Source: Pseudoduganella umbonata (GTDB taxonomy: Bacteria; Pseudomonadota; Gammaproteobacteria; Burkholderiales; Burkholderiaceae_D). From it: 64,000 nt of DNA. The position numbers were made by a program, and so were the translations under genes. The DNA is taken from contig NZ_JACHXS010000003.1 of assembly GCF_014192225.1 (NCBI RefSeq), positions 62,001 through 126,000 of the forward strand. The letters run 5' to 3'. Below the pieces are notes generated by a model, which had not been told where the DNA came from, searched no databases, and saw only the letters and a list, made by a program, of their open reading frames with translations. This document shows, piece by piece, positions 1-9,171 of this stretch. Numbering within the stretch: position 1 is the first letter of the stretch; every line of letters starts with the position of its first letter.

Positions 1-346
1 ATGCGCAGGCGGTGGCGATGATCGCATCGGCATCGCCGGCCGCGTCCAGGCGCCGGCACAGTTCATCGGCCTGGCCCAGCGCATAGTAGTCGAACATCGC
101 GAAGAACAGCTCGTCCTTCGATGCGAAGTTCGAATACATCGCGCCCTTCGAGTACCCCGCTTCCTCGGCGATGCGGTCGATCGACGCGCCGGCATAGCCT
201 TCGCGCGTAAACACGACCGCGGCGGCGGCCAGCAGCCGTTCGCGGGTGCGGGCGCGGCTTTGTTCGCGCGTCAGGCGCGGCGGCCTGGCGGCGGGGGCGC
301 TGGCGGCGGTAGCGATGGCGGCGGCGGATGCGTCCTGGTCAGTCAT
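1..346 (-). CDS. TetR/AcrR family transcriptional regulator (C-terminus outside window)
   Basis: The 115 residues visible start at an ATG at 346 and run off the left edge. After a low-complexity Ala/Pro-rich stretch of about 22 residues comes a classic TetR DNA-binding domain: a first helix around TRERLLAAAAVVF, then SIDRIAEEAG-YSKGAMYSNF-ASKDELF, which is the helix-turn-helix and the start of helix 4. The ligand-binding half is not in the window. It is the last gene of a leftward operon, 18 nt after the membrane-fusion gene. The operon promoter carries a TetR-like palindrome at 3312-3325, so autorepression of the efflux operon is the likely role (inference from position). The family call is firm; the inducer is unknown. 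Confidence 0.9.
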   Translation of the reverse strand, partial: MTDQDASAAAIATAASAPAARPPRLTREQSRARTRERLLAAAAVVFTREGYAGASIDRIAEEAGYSKGAMYSNFASKDELFFAMFDYYALGQADELCRRLDAAGDADAIIATACA

Positions 347-364
347 GATCCTGTTCGTAAAAGG

Positions 365-1402
365 TCAGCCCTCCGCGCAGAGGACGGTCGGCGTGACGGA
401 CATGCCCACCTTCAGCAACTGCGCGGCGCGCTGTCCCGGATCGATGACGATCTTCACCGGCAGGCGCTGCACCACTTTCGTGAAATTGCCGGTGGCATTG
501 TCCGGCGCGATCGGCGAGAACGACACGCTGCTGGCGGGCGCGAGGCTTTCGACATGGCCGGTCAGCGTGGTCCCGGGCAGCATGTCGACCGCAATTGTAA
601 CGCGCTGGCCGGCACGCATCTTCGCCAGTTGCGTTTCACGGAAATTGGCTTCGATGTACGCATGCTGCAGCGGCACGATGGCAAGCATCGCGGTGCCGAC
701 CTGCGCGTAGGCGCCGACACGCACCGCACGCTGGCCGACGATGCCGTCGACCGGTGCCTCGATGCGCGTGTACGACAGGTTCAGCTCCGCGGCGGCCAGT
801 GCCGCCTTCGCGCGCGCCACCTGGGCCTGCGCCTGCGCCACCTGCGCGCCCAGCACGTCGAGCTGCTGTTTCGCCGCGGCCAGCGCCGCCATGTCCGCCG
901 TGTGGTTCGCCGCGGCGGCGTCGGTCTGGGATTCGGCCTGCTGGCGGTCCTGCACGGACGCCGAGCCGTCCGAGGCCAGGTCGCGATAGCGTTCCGCGTT
1001 GGCCTTCGCGTACTTCAGCGTGGCGGCGCCGGCATCGATGGCGGCGGACGCGCGCCGGATCGTGCTGCCCTGCTGGGCGATGGCGGCGCGCGCGCTGGCC
1101 AGGTCCGCCTCGGCCTTCGTCAATTCGGCGCGGGCGATGTCGACCGCCACGGCGAAGTCCCGGTCGTCGATGCGGGCCAGCAGCTGGCCCTTGCGCACGG
1201 CCTGGTGGTCCTCGACCAGTACCTCGGCCACCCTGCCGGCAACCTGCGGCGCGACCAGCGTGAAATCGGCGGTCACGTACGCATCGTCCGTGCTCTGGCG
1301 GCTGCCGCCGCCTTCGTCGTGGCTCCACGACCAGGCGCTGCCGGCGGCCAGCGCGGCAAGCAGGACGCCGATGGCGATCTTTGCGGAAGTTGGAAGAGAC
1401 AT
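365..1402 (-). CDS. HlyD/EmrA-type membrane-fusion (periplasmic adaptor) protein
   Basis: This 345-residue protein bridges an inner-membrane drug exporter to an outer-membrane channel. An N-terminal signal anchor (about residues 8-26) is followed by the motif STDDAYVTADF and a biotinyl-lipoyl half-domain (VAGRVAEVLVEDHQAVRKG). Next come a long Ala/Gln-rich alpha-hairpin (about 80-190) and the second lipoyl half (YTRIEAPVDGIVGQ), then a beta-barrel region with the PGTTLTGHVESLAPAS motif. The order and the DDAYV motif are typical of EmrA/FarE-like adaptors. The start at 1402 is chosen because it gives the signal anchor; the longer frame upstream overlaps the preceding permease gene. It lies 22 nt after the DHA2 permease, its probable partner. 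No outer-membrane factor gene is visible in the window. Confidence 0.92.
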   Translation of the reverse strand: MSLPTSAKIAIGVLLAALAAGSAWSWSHDEGGGSRQSTDDAYVTADFTLVAPQVAGRVAEVLVEDHQAVRKGQLLARIDDRDFAVAVDIARAELTKAEADLASARAAIAQQGSTIRRASAAIDAGAATLKYAKANAERYRDLASDGSASVQDRQQAESQTDAAAANHTADMAALAAAKQQLDVLGAQVAQAQAQVARAKAALAAAELNLSYTRIEAPVDGIVGQRAVRVGAYAQVGTAMLAIVPLQHAYIEANFRETQLAKMRAGQRVTIAVDMLPGTTLTGHVESLAPASSVSFSPIAPDNATGNFTKVVQRLPVKIVIDPGQRAAQLLKVGMSVTPTVLCAEG

Positions 1403-1424
1403 GTAGATCCTCGAATGAATGGAA

Positions 1425-3020
1425 TTATTGTTTTGGCAGCACCGGCGGCGCGATGTACTGCAGCGACAGCACCAGCGGCACCAGCGCCAGCGCCAGCGCA
1501 CCGAGCACCAGGTAGCCGTCGGCGATGGACAGCACGAAGGCCTGGTGCGACACACGCCCGGCCACGCCGGCCAGCGCGTCCGGCGGCACCGCACCGGCGC
1601 TGCGCCGCATGTTGGCGGCGCCGTCGAGCAGCACGTTGGCATGGGTGGCTTCGCGCACGGCCAGCAGGCGGCCGACCAGCGCGCTGCCCAGCATCGTGCC
1701 GAACGCGCGCAGCGTGTTGACGATGCCGGAGACCTGCGGCCCTTCCATCGGCTGCACCACGCTGGTGGCCAGGAACAGCAGCGCGATCACGGCCATCGGC
1801 TGGCCGAACGCGTGCAGTGCCTGCGCCAGCGCGAATTCGGCCGCCATCCACGCCGGGGTGATGCGCGAGCCCACCCAGCACGCGGTGGCGATCAGCACCA
1901 GGCCCATGGCGAACACATGGCGCGCATCGATCCATTTTTTATATAGCAGCCAGGAGACGGCCGGGCCCAGGATGAATTGCGGCAGGCCCACCTGCAGGCC
2001 GATGACGGCCAGTTGCGGCGTGCGGAAGTGCCAGGCATGGCCCAGGTAGTCGGCCGGCAGCAGGGAGCCGGACAGCAGCACCACCAGCATGCCGACGAAG
2101 ACCGTGAAGCCCAGGCCCAGGTTACGGCGGTGCAGCAGCTGCAGCTTGATGAACGGCATCGGATGGAACCATTCGCAGACCAGGAAGATCGCCAGCAAGG
2201 CCGCGCCGCCGCCGAACAGCCAGCACACCAGCACGCTGTTGAACCAGTCCAGCCGCTCGCCCTGCGACAGGCCGATGCCGATCATCACCAGGCCCGCCAG
2301 GCCCGTCACCAGGCCAGGCAGGTCGATCTGGCGGAAGCGTTCCAGCCGCACCGGGTCCTGCGGGATGCCCCACCCTACCGCGGCCAGCGAGAACAGCGCC
2401 ATCGGCACGGTTTGCCAGAACAGCAGGCGCCAGTCGGCCACGGCGTCGGTCCACGTGGCCGATAGCCAGGTGGCCACGTTCGGCGAGAACGTGGCCGTCA
2501 TCGCATACAGGGCCAGGCCATACAGCCGGATCGGCGCCGGGAAGAAGCGCAGTGCGGCAGCCATCAGCACGGGAATCAGGAGCCCGCCAAACAGTCCCTG
2601 CAGGCAGCGCAGCACCAGCAGCGTGGCTGCATCGGGCGCGAGCGGCGTGACGAGGCCCAGCAGGGTGAAGATCGCCACCACGGCCATGTGGTAGCGGCGG
2701 AACGAGAACGTGATCGCGAACCATGCCGAGAACGGCATCGCGGCCAGCTCGAAGGCGCCATACAGGCTGGCGACCCAGCTGCCGTCGTCGATGCCCATGC
2801 CGTACACGGCGCGGATGTCGCCCAGCGCCAGTGTGCCGATGCGGCTGTTCAGGCCGGACATCATCGCCGCCACGAAGACGCCGGTCACGCCGGTCAGCAG
2901 CCGCGGGCCGAACGGGTGGACGGCGGGCGCAGGAGGTACGGCGGACGGTGCGACAGGCGATGCGGCGGGCGCCGGTGCGGCCCCAGGAGCCGCCGGTTGA
3001 GCGGTTGGTTGCGCGGCCAT
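1425..3020 (-). CDS. DHA2 family (EmrB/QacA-like) MFS drug:H+ antiporter
   Basis: This is a 531-residue inner-membrane exporter. A Pro/Ala-rich cytoplasmic N-terminus (about 40 residues) precedes roughly 14 hydrophobic segments, as in the DHA2 family. The sequence TGVFVAAMMSGLNSRIGT at the first helix and the following DDGSWVASLYGAFELAAM match the first two helices of EmrB-like proteins. It probably exports toxic hydrophobic compounds through the adjacent membrane-fusion protein; the substrate cannot be read from sequence. The ATG at 3020 is preferred, but a TTG at 3026 that overlaps the stop of the small upstream gene is also possible. That tight junction indicates translational coupling in a four-gene operon ending in tetR. 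Confidence 0.9.
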   Translation of the reverse strand: MAAQPTAQPAAPGAAPAPAASPVAPSAVPPAPAVHPFGPRLLTGVTGVFVAAMMSGLNSRIGTLALGDIRAVYGMGIDDGSWVASLYGAFELAAMPFSAWFAITFSFRRYHMAVVAIFTLLGLVTPLAPDAATLLVLRCLQGLFGGLLIPVLMAAALRFFPAPIRLYGLALYAMTATFSPNVATWLSATWTDAVADWRLLFWQTVPMALFSLAAVGWGIPQDPVRLERFRQIDLPGLVTGLAGLVMIGIGLSQGERLDWFNSVLVCWLFGGGAALLAIFLVCEWFHPMPFIKLQLLHRRNLGLGFTVFVGMLVVLLSGSLLPADYLGHAWHFRTPQLAVIGLQVGLPQFILGPAVSWLLYKKWIDARHVFAMGLVLIATACWVGSRITPAWMAAEFALAQALHAFGQPMAVIALLFLATSVVQPMEGPQVSGIVNTLRAFGTMLGSALVGRLLAVREATHANVLLDGAANMRRSAGAVPPDALAGVAGRVSHQAFVLSIADGYLVLGALALALVPLVLSLQYIAPPVLPKQ

Positions 3021-3022
3021 CG

Positions 3023-3280
3023 TCAATCGATCCGCGTGGACGTGGTTGCCGGCAGATGCGCCGCCGCCACGGCTGCCGCCTTGGCCTCGGCCAGCGTCGC
3101 GCAGACGCCGGAACCGGCCAGGCCGGCATCGTCATAGGTCTGGATTTCCCAGTGCCAGCGGCCGTCGAATTCGTCGGGCCACACGCACAGGCGGCGGTGA
3201 TCGACGCTGTACAGCGCGTCGTCGAGGTCGAGCACCCACAGTGGCAGGTCGGATTCGTCGGATTGGTGCCAGTCGCGCAT
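3023..3280 (-). CDS. Small conserved-looking protein heading the efflux operon
   Basis: An 85-residue acidic, Trp-rich protein with no signal peptide or membrane segment; I do not recognise the family. It opens with MRDWHQSDESDLPLWVLDLD and carries a WHWEIQTYDD stretch, ending in an Ala-rich helix. Two points support it as a real gene: its stop overlaps the alternative TTG start of the DHA2 permease, and it is the first frame after the TetR-like palindrome (3312-3325), in the right place to be the first gene of the operon. A cytoplasmic accessory or sensor role is conceivable but not shown. Confidence 0.6.
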   Translation of the reverse strand: MRDWHQSDESDLPLWVLDLDDALYSVDHRRLCVWPDEFDGRWHWEIQTYDDAGLAGSGVCATLAEAKAAAVAAAHLPATTSTRID

Positions 3281-3311
3281 GAACGGTCGGAATTGATGAA
3301 AGGCATCAATT

Positions 3312-3325
3312 ATACCGACCGGTAT
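3312..3325. promoter_or_regulatory. Probable TetR operator in the efflux-operon promoter
   Basis: ATACCG-AC-CGGTAT is a perfect 6-bp inverted repeat with a 2-bp centre, 32 nt upstream of the first gene of the leftward efflux operon. This is the size and A/T-ended, CG-centred pattern typical of TetR/AcrR operators. The last gene of the operon is a TetR regulator, so autoregulation is the simplest reading. Confidence 0.7.
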
Positions 3326-3375
3326 CTGAATTTCAAGCGGTATTACACTTCTGAAGTTCCTTCTACGCCTGCGCC

Positions 3376-3492
3376 CTGGTGTCGGACACCGGCTTCCTGG
3401 TGTCGGACACCGGTTTTCGCATGATTAATCCATAAAACCGGTGTCCGACACATTTCCTGGATGAGACGCCCAGGAAAAATGTCCGACACCAG
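3376..3492. repeat. GTGTCGGACACCGG repeat cluster A
   Basis: Two direct copies of GGTGTCGGACACCGG start at 3378 and 3399 (21 bp apart). They face a reversed copy across the loop CCGGTTTT...AAAACCGG (about 3408-3440), followed by a decayed reversed copy ending at 3490. The whole forms a long inverted repeat between the stop of the CoA-transferase gene and the promoter of the efflux operon. Three further clusters with the same plan occur at 19029, 22088 and 53742. Confidence 0.85.
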
Positions 3493-3503
3493 ACGCATTG
3501 AAG

Positions 3504-4703
3504 CTAGCGGTGCTCCAGCCAGTCGGCCAGCACTTCGGCCGTATGCTCGCCCAGCATCGGTGGCGGCCGGTCGTAGGTCACCGGCGTGGCCGACATGCGG
3601 ATCGGGTTGGCGACCAGTGGTACGGTGCCGGCGACCGGGTGCGGCATGTCGATGCGCATGCCGCGCGCCTGCACCTGCGGATCGTCGAACACCCTGTCGA
3701 GCGTGTTGATCGGGCCGCACGGCACGCCGGCGCCTTCCATCAGCGCCACCCACTCGGCGGTCGCGCGGGTCACGGTGATGGCGTGGATGCCGGCGACCAG
3801 TTCCGCGCGGTACCGCACACGCTGCGGATTGGTGGCGTACCGTTCGTCGCTGCCCCACTTCGGCCGGCCCAGCACCTCGCACAGCTTGCGGAACTGGCCG
3901 TCGTTGCCGACCGCGACGATCATGTAGCCATCCGCGGTGGCGAACTCCTGGTACGGCACGATGTTCGGGTGGGCGTTGCCCATCCGCCGCGGCGCGCTGC
4001 CGCCGACCAGGTAGTTGGCCGCCTGGTTGGCCAGCACGGCTACCTGCACGTCCAGCAGGGCGAGATCGATATACTGGCCCTCCCCGCTGCGCTCCCGGTA
4101 CGCCAGCGCGGCCAGTACCGCGTTGGCGGCGTACAGTCCCGTCATCACGTCGGTCAGCGCCACGCCCACCTTCATCGGGCCGCCGCCCGGTTCGCCGTCG
4201 GGCAGACCAGTGAGGCTCATCAGCCCGCCCATGCCCTGGATCAGGAAATCGTAGCCCGCGCGCTGCGCGTAGGGACCGTCCTGCCCGAAGCCGGTGATCG
4301 AGCAGTAGATCAGCCGGGGATTGAGGACCTTCAAGCTGGCGTAATCGAGGCCGTACTGCGCCAGGCCGCCGACCTTGAAGTTTTCCAGCACCACGTCGGC
4401 CTTTTCCGCCAGCCGCCGCACCAGCGCCTGGCCATCCGCCGTGGCGATGTCGATCGCCACCGAGCGCTTGTTGCGGTTGGCGCTCAGGTAATACGCCGAT
4501 TCGGAAGTCGGCGTGCCGTCCTCGCCGGGCAGCCACGGCGGCCCCCACGCGCGGGTGTCGTCGCCGCTGCCGGGCCGCTCGACCTTGACGACGTCCGCGC
4601 CCATGTCGGCCAGCAGCTGCCCGGCCCACGGCCCGGCCAGCACGCGCGACAGGTCGAGCACCTTCAGGCCGGCCAATGCGCCCTTGTTGATGGGGTCCGC
4701 CAT
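3504..4703 (-). CDS. gcdG: Class III (CaiB/BaiF) CoA-transferase, probable glutarate CoA-transferase
   Basis: A 399-residue cytoplasmic enzyme with the family III layout: GLKVLDLSRVLAGPWAGQ at residues 12-29, the ADVVKVERPG motif, and ANRNKRSVAID. The segment LLDVQVAVLANQAANYL follows the position of the catalytic Asp of this family. It lies 5 nt downstream of glutaryl-CoA dehydrogenase on the same strand. In known proteobacterial glutarate pathways a CaiB-type enzyme activates glutarate to glutaryl-CoA with succinyl-CoA as donor, so the context supports that role; the substrate is inferred. The start at 4703 is chosen because it gives the conserved N-terminus and avoids overlap with gcdH. 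Confidence 0.88.
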   Translation of the reverse strand: MADPINKGALAGLKVLDLSRVLAGPWAGQLLADMGADVVKVERPGSGDDTRAWGPPWLPGEDGTPTSESAYYLSANRNKRSVAIDIATADGQALVRRLAEKADVVLENFKVGGLAQYGLDYASLKVLNPRLIYCSITGFGQDGPYAQRAGYDFLIQGMGGLMSLTGLPDGEPGGGPMKVGVALTDVMTGLYAANAVLAALAYRERSGEGQYIDLALLDVQVAVLANQAANYLVGGSAPRRMGNAHPNIVPYQEFATADGYMIVAVGNDGQFRKLCEVLGRPKWGSDERYATNPQRVRYRAELVAGIHAITVTRATAEWVALMEGAGVPCGPINTLDRVFDDPQVQARGMRIDMPHPVAGTVPLVANPIRMSATPVTYDRPPPMLGEHTAEVLADWLEHR

Positions 4704-4708
4704 GGCCG

Positions 4709-5893
4709 TCAGAACGCCGCGATACCCGTCATCGCGCGGCCGAGGATCAGCGCGTGGATGTCGTGCGTGCCTTCGTAGGTGTTGACCACTTCCAGGTTGA
4801 CGAGATGGCGGGCCACCCCGAATTCGTCGCTGATGCCGTTCCCGCCCATCATGTCGCGCGCCAGGCGGGCGATGTCCAGCGCCTTGCCGCAGGAATTGCG
4901 CTTCATGATCGACGTGATCTCGACGGCGGCGCTGCCCTCGTCCTTCATCCGGCCCAGCCGCAGGCAGCCCTGCAGCCCCAGCGTGATCTCGGTCTGCATG
5001 TCGGCCAGCTTCTTCTGCACCAGCTGGTTCGCCGCCAGCGGCTTGCCGAACTGCTTGCGGTCCAGCACATACTGGCGCGCGCGGTGCCAGCAATCCTCGG
5101 CCGCGCCCAGCGCGCCCCAGGCAATGCCGTAGCGGGCACTGTTCAGGCAGGTGAACGGCCCTTTCAGGCCGCGCACGTCGGGGAAGGCGTTTTCTTCCGG
5201 GCAGAACACCTCGTCCATCACGATCTCGCCGGTGATCGACGCACGCAGGCCGACCTTGCCGTGGATCGCCGGCGCCGACAGGCCCTGCCAGCCCTTTTCC
5301 AGCACGAAGCCACGGATCGCGCCTTCGTCATCCTTGGCCCACACGACGAACACGTCGGCGATCGGGCTGTTGGTGATCCACATCTTGCTGCCGCTGAGCT
5401 GGTAGCCACCGTCGACTTTTTTCGCGCGGGTGATCATGCTGCCCGGGTCGGAGCCGTGGTTCGGCTCCGTCAGGCCGAAGCAGCCGATCCACTCGCCGCT
5501 GGCCAGCTTCGGCAGGTATTTCTGCTTCGTCTGCTCGTTGCCGAATTCGAGAATCGGCACCATCACCAGCGACGACTGCACGCTCATCATCGAGCGGTAG
5601 CCGGAATCGACCCGCTCCACCTCGCGCGCCACCAGGCCGTAGCTGACATAGCTCAGGCCGGCACCGCCGTACTGCTCGGGAATCGTCACGCCCAGCAAAC
5701 CCAGCTCGCCCATCTCGCGGAAGATCTCGCTGTCGGTTTTCTCATGGCGGAACGCTTCCAGCACGCGCGGCGCCAGGCGGTCCTGGCAATACGCGCTGGC
5801 GGAATCGCGCACCATGCGCTCTTCGTCGGTCAATTGCTGGTTGAGCAGCAACGGGTCGTCCCAGTGGAAGGCAGCTTTGTGCTTTGAAGTCAT
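4709..5893 (-). CDS. gcdH: Glutaryl-CoA dehydrogenase
   Basis: This 394-residue FAD-dependent acyl-CoA dehydrogenase oxidises and decarboxylates glutaryl-CoA to crotonyl-CoA, a late step of lysine, tryptophan and glutarate breakdown. Family landmarks are the N-terminal [15 protein letters not shown], the [16 protein letters not shown] flavin/substrate region, KMWITNSP, and the C-terminal [17 protein letters not shown], whose Glu (about 374) is the catalytic base position. The HWDDPL and EPNHGSDP motifs fit GcdH rather than short-chain relatives. The start at 5893 is chosen for the usual N-terminus. It is divergent from a GcvA-like LysR gene and followed after 5 nt by the CoA-transferase, an arrangement like the gcdR-gcdH-gcdG loci of pseudomonads. 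Confidence 0.95.
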   Translation of the reverse strand: MTSKHKAAFHWDDPLLLNQQLTDEERMVRDSASAYCQDRLAPRVLEAFRHEKTDSEIFREMGELGLLGVTIPEQYGGAGLSYVSYGLVAREVERVDSGYRSMMSVQSSLVMVPILEFGNEQTKQKYLPKLASGEWIGCFGLTEPNHGSDPGSMITRAKKVDGGYQLSGSKMWITNSPIADVFVVWAKDDEGAIRGFVLEKGWQGLSAPAIHGKVGLRASITGEIVMDEVFCPEENAFPDVRGLKGPFTCLNSARYGIAWGALGAAEDCWHRARQYVLDRKQFGKPLAANQLVQKKLADMQTEITLGLQGCLRLGRMKDEGSAAVEITSIMKRNSCGKALDIARLARDMMGGNGISDEFGVARHLVNLEVVNTYEGTHDIHALILGRAMTGIAAF

Positions 5894-6015
5894 TTCGAAC
5901 TCGCGGAAAGGATCTTGAGGAAGGTCAATATGGTGCGCAATGTACAATGCGGCGAATCGTGCGGCAAACGTTTTATATGCACTCACCTGTGCGCATAACG
6001 CACTTGGAGAACCCC

Positions 6016-6903
6016 ATGCGCAGGAAAATCCCGTCCACTCTCGCCCTGTCCGCGTTCGAAGCGGCGGCCCGCCACCAGAGCTTCACCAAAGCCGCCGACG
6101 AACTGGCCGTCACACAGAGCGCGATCTGCCGCCAGATCGGCGCGCTGGAGGAGTTCCTCGGCGTGGCGCTGTTCCGCCGCGGCCGGCGCGGCGTGGCGCT
6201 GACCGAGGCGGGCCAGGCCTACAGCCGCAAGGTAACGGCCCGGCTGGACGACGTCGAGCGCGACACACTGGAACTGATGGCCGGCGGCGGCAGCGGCGGC
6301 ACGCTGGAACTGGGCGTGGTACCCACCTTCGCCACCAAATGGCTGTTGCCGCGCCTGCCCGACTTCCTGGCGCGCCATCCGGGCATCACCGTCAACCTCA
6401 GCGCCCGCGCGCGGCCGTTCCTGTTCGACGATACGCCGTTCGACGCGGCGATCCATGCCGGCGAGGCGTTGTGGCCGGGCACCGAAGGCATCTTCCTGAT
6501 GCACGAGGACCTGATGGCCGTGTGCAGCCCGGCGCTGCGCCAGGCCGGCGACTGGTGCGGGCAGCCGCTGCTGCAGATCAGCACCCGCCCCTACCTGTGG
6601 CGCGACTGGTTCCGCTCCCTGGACATGGCCATGGACACGGACATGGCCGGCCCGCGCTTCGAATTGTTCTCGATGGTGGCGGAAGCGGCGGTCCATGGCA
6701 TGGGTACCGGACTGGTGCCCCGCATGCTGATCGAGGACGAACTGGCGCGCGGCACCCTCGTCCCCGTCACCCCGCACGCCTATCGCAGCGACCGCTCATA
6801 CCGGCTGCTGTACCCCGAACGCAAGACCGGGCATGCGCCGCTGGCGGCCTTCCGCGACTGGCTGGCGGCCCAGGCGGCCGCCTATGGCGGCCAACCGCAG
6901 TAA
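6016..6903 (+). CDS. gcdR: LysR-type regulator, GcvA-like, probable activator of gcdHG
   Basis: A 295-residue LysR protein. The winged helix occupies about residues 5-62 ([43 protein letters not shown]), followed by the two-lobe co-inducer domain with [22 protein letters not shown], a GcvA-group signature. It diverges from gcdH across about 120 nt of leader, the usual arrangement for a LysR protein and its target. The start at 6016 is chosen because the helix-turn-helix then begins near residue 5; the frame extends upstream but without conserved sequence. The effector is presumably glutarate or glutaryl-CoA (inference). The gene symbol rests on position only. Confidence 0.82.
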   Translation: MRRKIPSTLALSAFEAAARHQSFTKAADELAVTQSAICRQIGALEEFLGVALFRRGRRGVALTEAGQAYSRKVTARLDDVERDTLELMAGGGSGGTLELGVVPTFATKWLLPRLPDFLARHPGITVNLSARARPFLFDDTPFDAAIHAGEALWPGTEGIFLMHEDLMAVCSPALRQAGDWCGQPLLQISTRPYLWRDWFRSLDMAMDTDMAGPRFELFSMVAEAAVHGMGTGLVPRMLIEDELARGTLVPVTPHAYRSDRSYRLLYPERKTGHAPLAAFRDWLAAQAAAYGGQPQ

Positions 6904-6937
6904 GCCTGACCTTTGCGCGCCTGACTTCGCGTCCGCG

Positions 6938-7858
6938 TCACGGCTGGTCCATCGCCGCGAACCGCTCCACCAGGAAATCCACGAAGGTCCGGATCCGCGC
7001 CGACAGCTGGTGCCGGTGCGGACACACCGCATAGATGTCGGCATCCGGCGTGCGGTAGCCCGGCAGCACCTGCACCAGCCGGCCGGTTTCCAGATAGCGC
7101 TCGATATCCCAGCCGGCGCGCATCAGGATGCCGTGGCCGTCCAGCGCCCAGTTCACCGCGATTTCGCCATCGTTCGTCGTCAGGTTGCCGCGCACCTTGA
7201 CGGCGACCGCGTCCCGTTCGCCGTCCTTCCCCGCATGCAGCCGCCACACGCCATACGCCTCGTCGCCCTGCCGGATCGCGATGCAGTTGTGCCGCGCCAG
7301 GTCGGCCGGCGCCTTCGGCTCGCCGGCCCGCGCCAGGTATTTCGGCGCGGCACACAGCAGCCGGCGGTTGGCGGCCAGCCGCCGCGCGATCACGCGCGTG
7401 TCGCCCGGGGCGCCGAAGCGGATGCACACGTCGAACTGGTCGTCGGCCAGCGGCGGCGGGTCGACCGACAATTGCAGCTGCACGTCCACTTCCGGGTAGC
7501 GCAGCACGTACTGCGAAATGGCCGGGGCGATATGCAGCCGGCCGAAACCCAGCGTGGCGTTGACGCGCAACTGCCCTTTCGGCGTGCCTTTCGACTTCGT
7601 CAGCATCTGTTCCAGGTCCGCCAGCTCCTGCAGGATGCGCTGCGCATGCTCGAACAGCACTTCTCCCTCCGCCGTCAGGCTCATGCGCCGCGTGGTGCGG
7701 TTCACCAGCGGTACGCCGATCCGCCCCTCCAGTAACGCCAGGCGCTTGCTGACGGCGGAAGTGGTGATGCCCAGCTCCCGCGCCGCGCCGCTCAGGCTGC
7801 CGATGGTGGCGAGGGTGACGACGAAGGCCAGTTCCGCCGGTTGCAGGTTTGCGTTCAT
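6938..7858 (-). CDS. LysR-type regulator, DmlR-like, divergent from the tartrate/D-malate dehydrogenase gene
   Basis: A 306-residue LysR regulator. The winged helix is LAFVVTLATIGSLSGAARELG followed by TTSAVSKRLALLEGRIG, and NRTTRRMSLTAEGEVL is the wing typical of the DmlR/AaeR group. The effector domain ends normally at FVDFLVERFAAM. It is transcribed away from the dehydrogenase gene with 104 nt between starts; in E. coli dmlR lies divergent from dmlA in the same way. It probably activates the dehydrogenase-dctA-ttuD-pyk operon in response to D-malate or tartrate (inference). Its 3' end meets the gcd regulator tail to tail. Confidence 0.85.
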   Translation of the reverse strand: MNANLQPAELAFVVTLATIGSLSGAARELGITTSAVSKRLALLEGRIGVPLVNRTTRRMSLTAEGEVLFEHAQRILQELADLEQMLTKSKGTPKGQLRVNATLGFGRLHIAPAISQYVLRYPEVDVQLQLSVDPPPLADDQFDVCIRFGAPGDTRVIARRLAANRRLLCAAPKYLARAGEPKAPADLARHNCIAIRQGDEAYGVWRLHAGKDGERDAVAVKVRGNLTTNDGEIAVNWALDGHGILMRAGWDIERYLETGRLVQVLPGYRTPDADIYAVCPHRHQLSARIRTFVDFLVERFAAMDQP

Positions 7859-7962
7859 TGTTGATGTCCAGGTTAACAACGGATTGAGTTTAGCGGCCAT
7901 TCGCACGCCGGTCCACCCGCTACAGTCCTTCCACTTTCATTCGATTCAACCAAGGAGACAGC

Positions 7963-9051
7963 ATGAAGACCTACCAGATCGCGACCATTCCCGGCGACGG
8001 CATCGGCAAGGAAGTGGTACCGGCCGGGCGCGACGTCCTGGCGGCGCTGGCCGCCGGCAGCGCCACGTTCCAGTTCCAGTTCGAGGATTTCGACTGGGGC
8101 GGCGACTATTACCGCAAGCATGGCGTGATGATGCCGGCCGATGGCCTGGACGCGCTGCGCGGCAAGGATGCAATCCTGTTCGGCTCCGCCGGCGACCCGG
8201 ACATCCCCGACCACATCACGCTGTGGGGCCTGCGCCTGAAGATCTGCCAGGGCTTCGACCAGTACGCCAACGTGCGCCCCACGCGCATCCTGCCCGGCAT
8301 CGACGCGCCGCTCAAGCGCTGCGCCGCGGAAGACCTGAACTGGGTCATCGTGCGGGAAAACTCGGAAGGCGAATACTCCGGCGTGGGCGGCCGCGTGCAC
8401 CAGGGCCACCCGATCGAGGCGGCGACCGACGTGTCGATGATGACCCGCGTCGGCGTCGAACGCATCCTGCGCTTTGCCTTCAGGCTGGCGCAGTCCCGCC
8501 CGCGCAAGCTGCTCACCGTGATCACCAAGAGCAATGCGCAGCGCCACGCGATGGTGATGTGGGACGAGATCGCGCTGCAGGTGTCGCAGGAATTCCCTGA
8601 CGTGAAATGGGACAAGGAACTGGTCGATGCCGCCACCGCGCGCATGGTCAACCGCCCCGCCACGCTGGACACGATCGTGGCCACCAACCTGCACGCCGAC
8701 ATCCTGTCCGACCTGGCCGCCGCGCTGGCCGGCAGCCTGGGCATCGCCCCCACCGGCAACATCGATCCGGAGCGCCGCTACCCGTCGATGTTCGAGCCGA
8801 TCCACGGTTCCGCGTTCGACATCATGGGCAAGGGCCTGGCGAACCCGGTCGGCACGTTCTGGTCCGTCGTGATGCTGCTCGAACACCTGGGCGAGCACGA
8901 AGCCGCCGCGCGCGTGATGGCGGCGATCGAACACGTCACCGCGAACCGGGCCCTGCACACGGGCGACCTGGGCGGCAAGGCCACCACCGCCGACGTGACG
9001 CGCGCCGTGTGCGATTTCCTGGCGCAGGCCGAGGACCGCAAGGCCGCCTGA
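7963..9051 (+). CDS. ttuC: Tartrate dehydrogenase / D-malate dehydrogenase (decarboxylating)
   Basis: A 362-residue member of the isocitrate/isopropylmalate dehydrogenase superfamily, NAD- and Mn-dependent. Visible landmarks are ATIPGDGIGKEV at the N-terminus, ITLWGLRLKICQGFDQYANVRP (substrate arginines), VRENSEGEYSG, the metal-binding ATNLHADILSDLAA and the nucleotide-binding FEPIHGSAFDIMGKG. The length and LWGLRLKICQGFDQYANVRP favour the TtuC/DmlA subgroup over LeuB. It would convert tartrate to oxaloglycolate (decarboxylated to glycerate) or D-malate to pyruvate. It is followed by DctA and glycerate kinase, which fits tartrate use. The ribosome site AAGGAGACAG precedes the ATG. Confidence 0.9.
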   Translation: MKTYQIATIPGDGIGKEVVPAGRDVLAALAAGSATFQFQFEDFDWGGDYYRKHGVMMPADGLDALRGKDAILFGSAGDPDIPDHITLWGLRLKICQGFDQYANVRPTRILPGIDAPLKRCAAEDLNWVIVRENSEGEYSGVGGRVHQGHPIEAATDVSMMTRVGVERILRFAFRLAQSRPRKLLTVITKSNAQRHAMVMWDEIALQVSQEFPDVKWDKELVDAATARMVNRPATLDTIVATNLHADILSDLAAALAGSLGIAPTGNIDPERRYPSMFEPIHGSAFDIMGKGLANPVGTFWSVVMLLEHLGEHEAAARVMAAIEHVTANRALHTGDLGGKATTADVTRAVCDFLAQAEDRKAA

Positions 9052-9109
9052 TCCCCCCGTATCATCGTTGCCCGTTCCGACCAGCCGCCAAGAGCCGGGC
9101 GGAACGGGT

Positions 9110-9166
9110 GCTGCAGCAACCCTCGCGGGACCCTCACCGGGATCCTCACCGGGATCATCACGGAGA
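9110..9166 (+). repeat. Degenerate 12-bp repeats in the dctA leader
   Basis: Imperfect 12-bp units of the form CCTCGCGGGACC / CTCACCGGGATC / CATCACGGAGAC run directly into the dctA ribosome binding site. The same unit, including the 13-mer CCTCGCGGGACCC, recurs in a longer array at 17850-17985 upstream of an unrelated gene. Confidence 0.6.
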
Positions 9167-9171
9167 CAACC

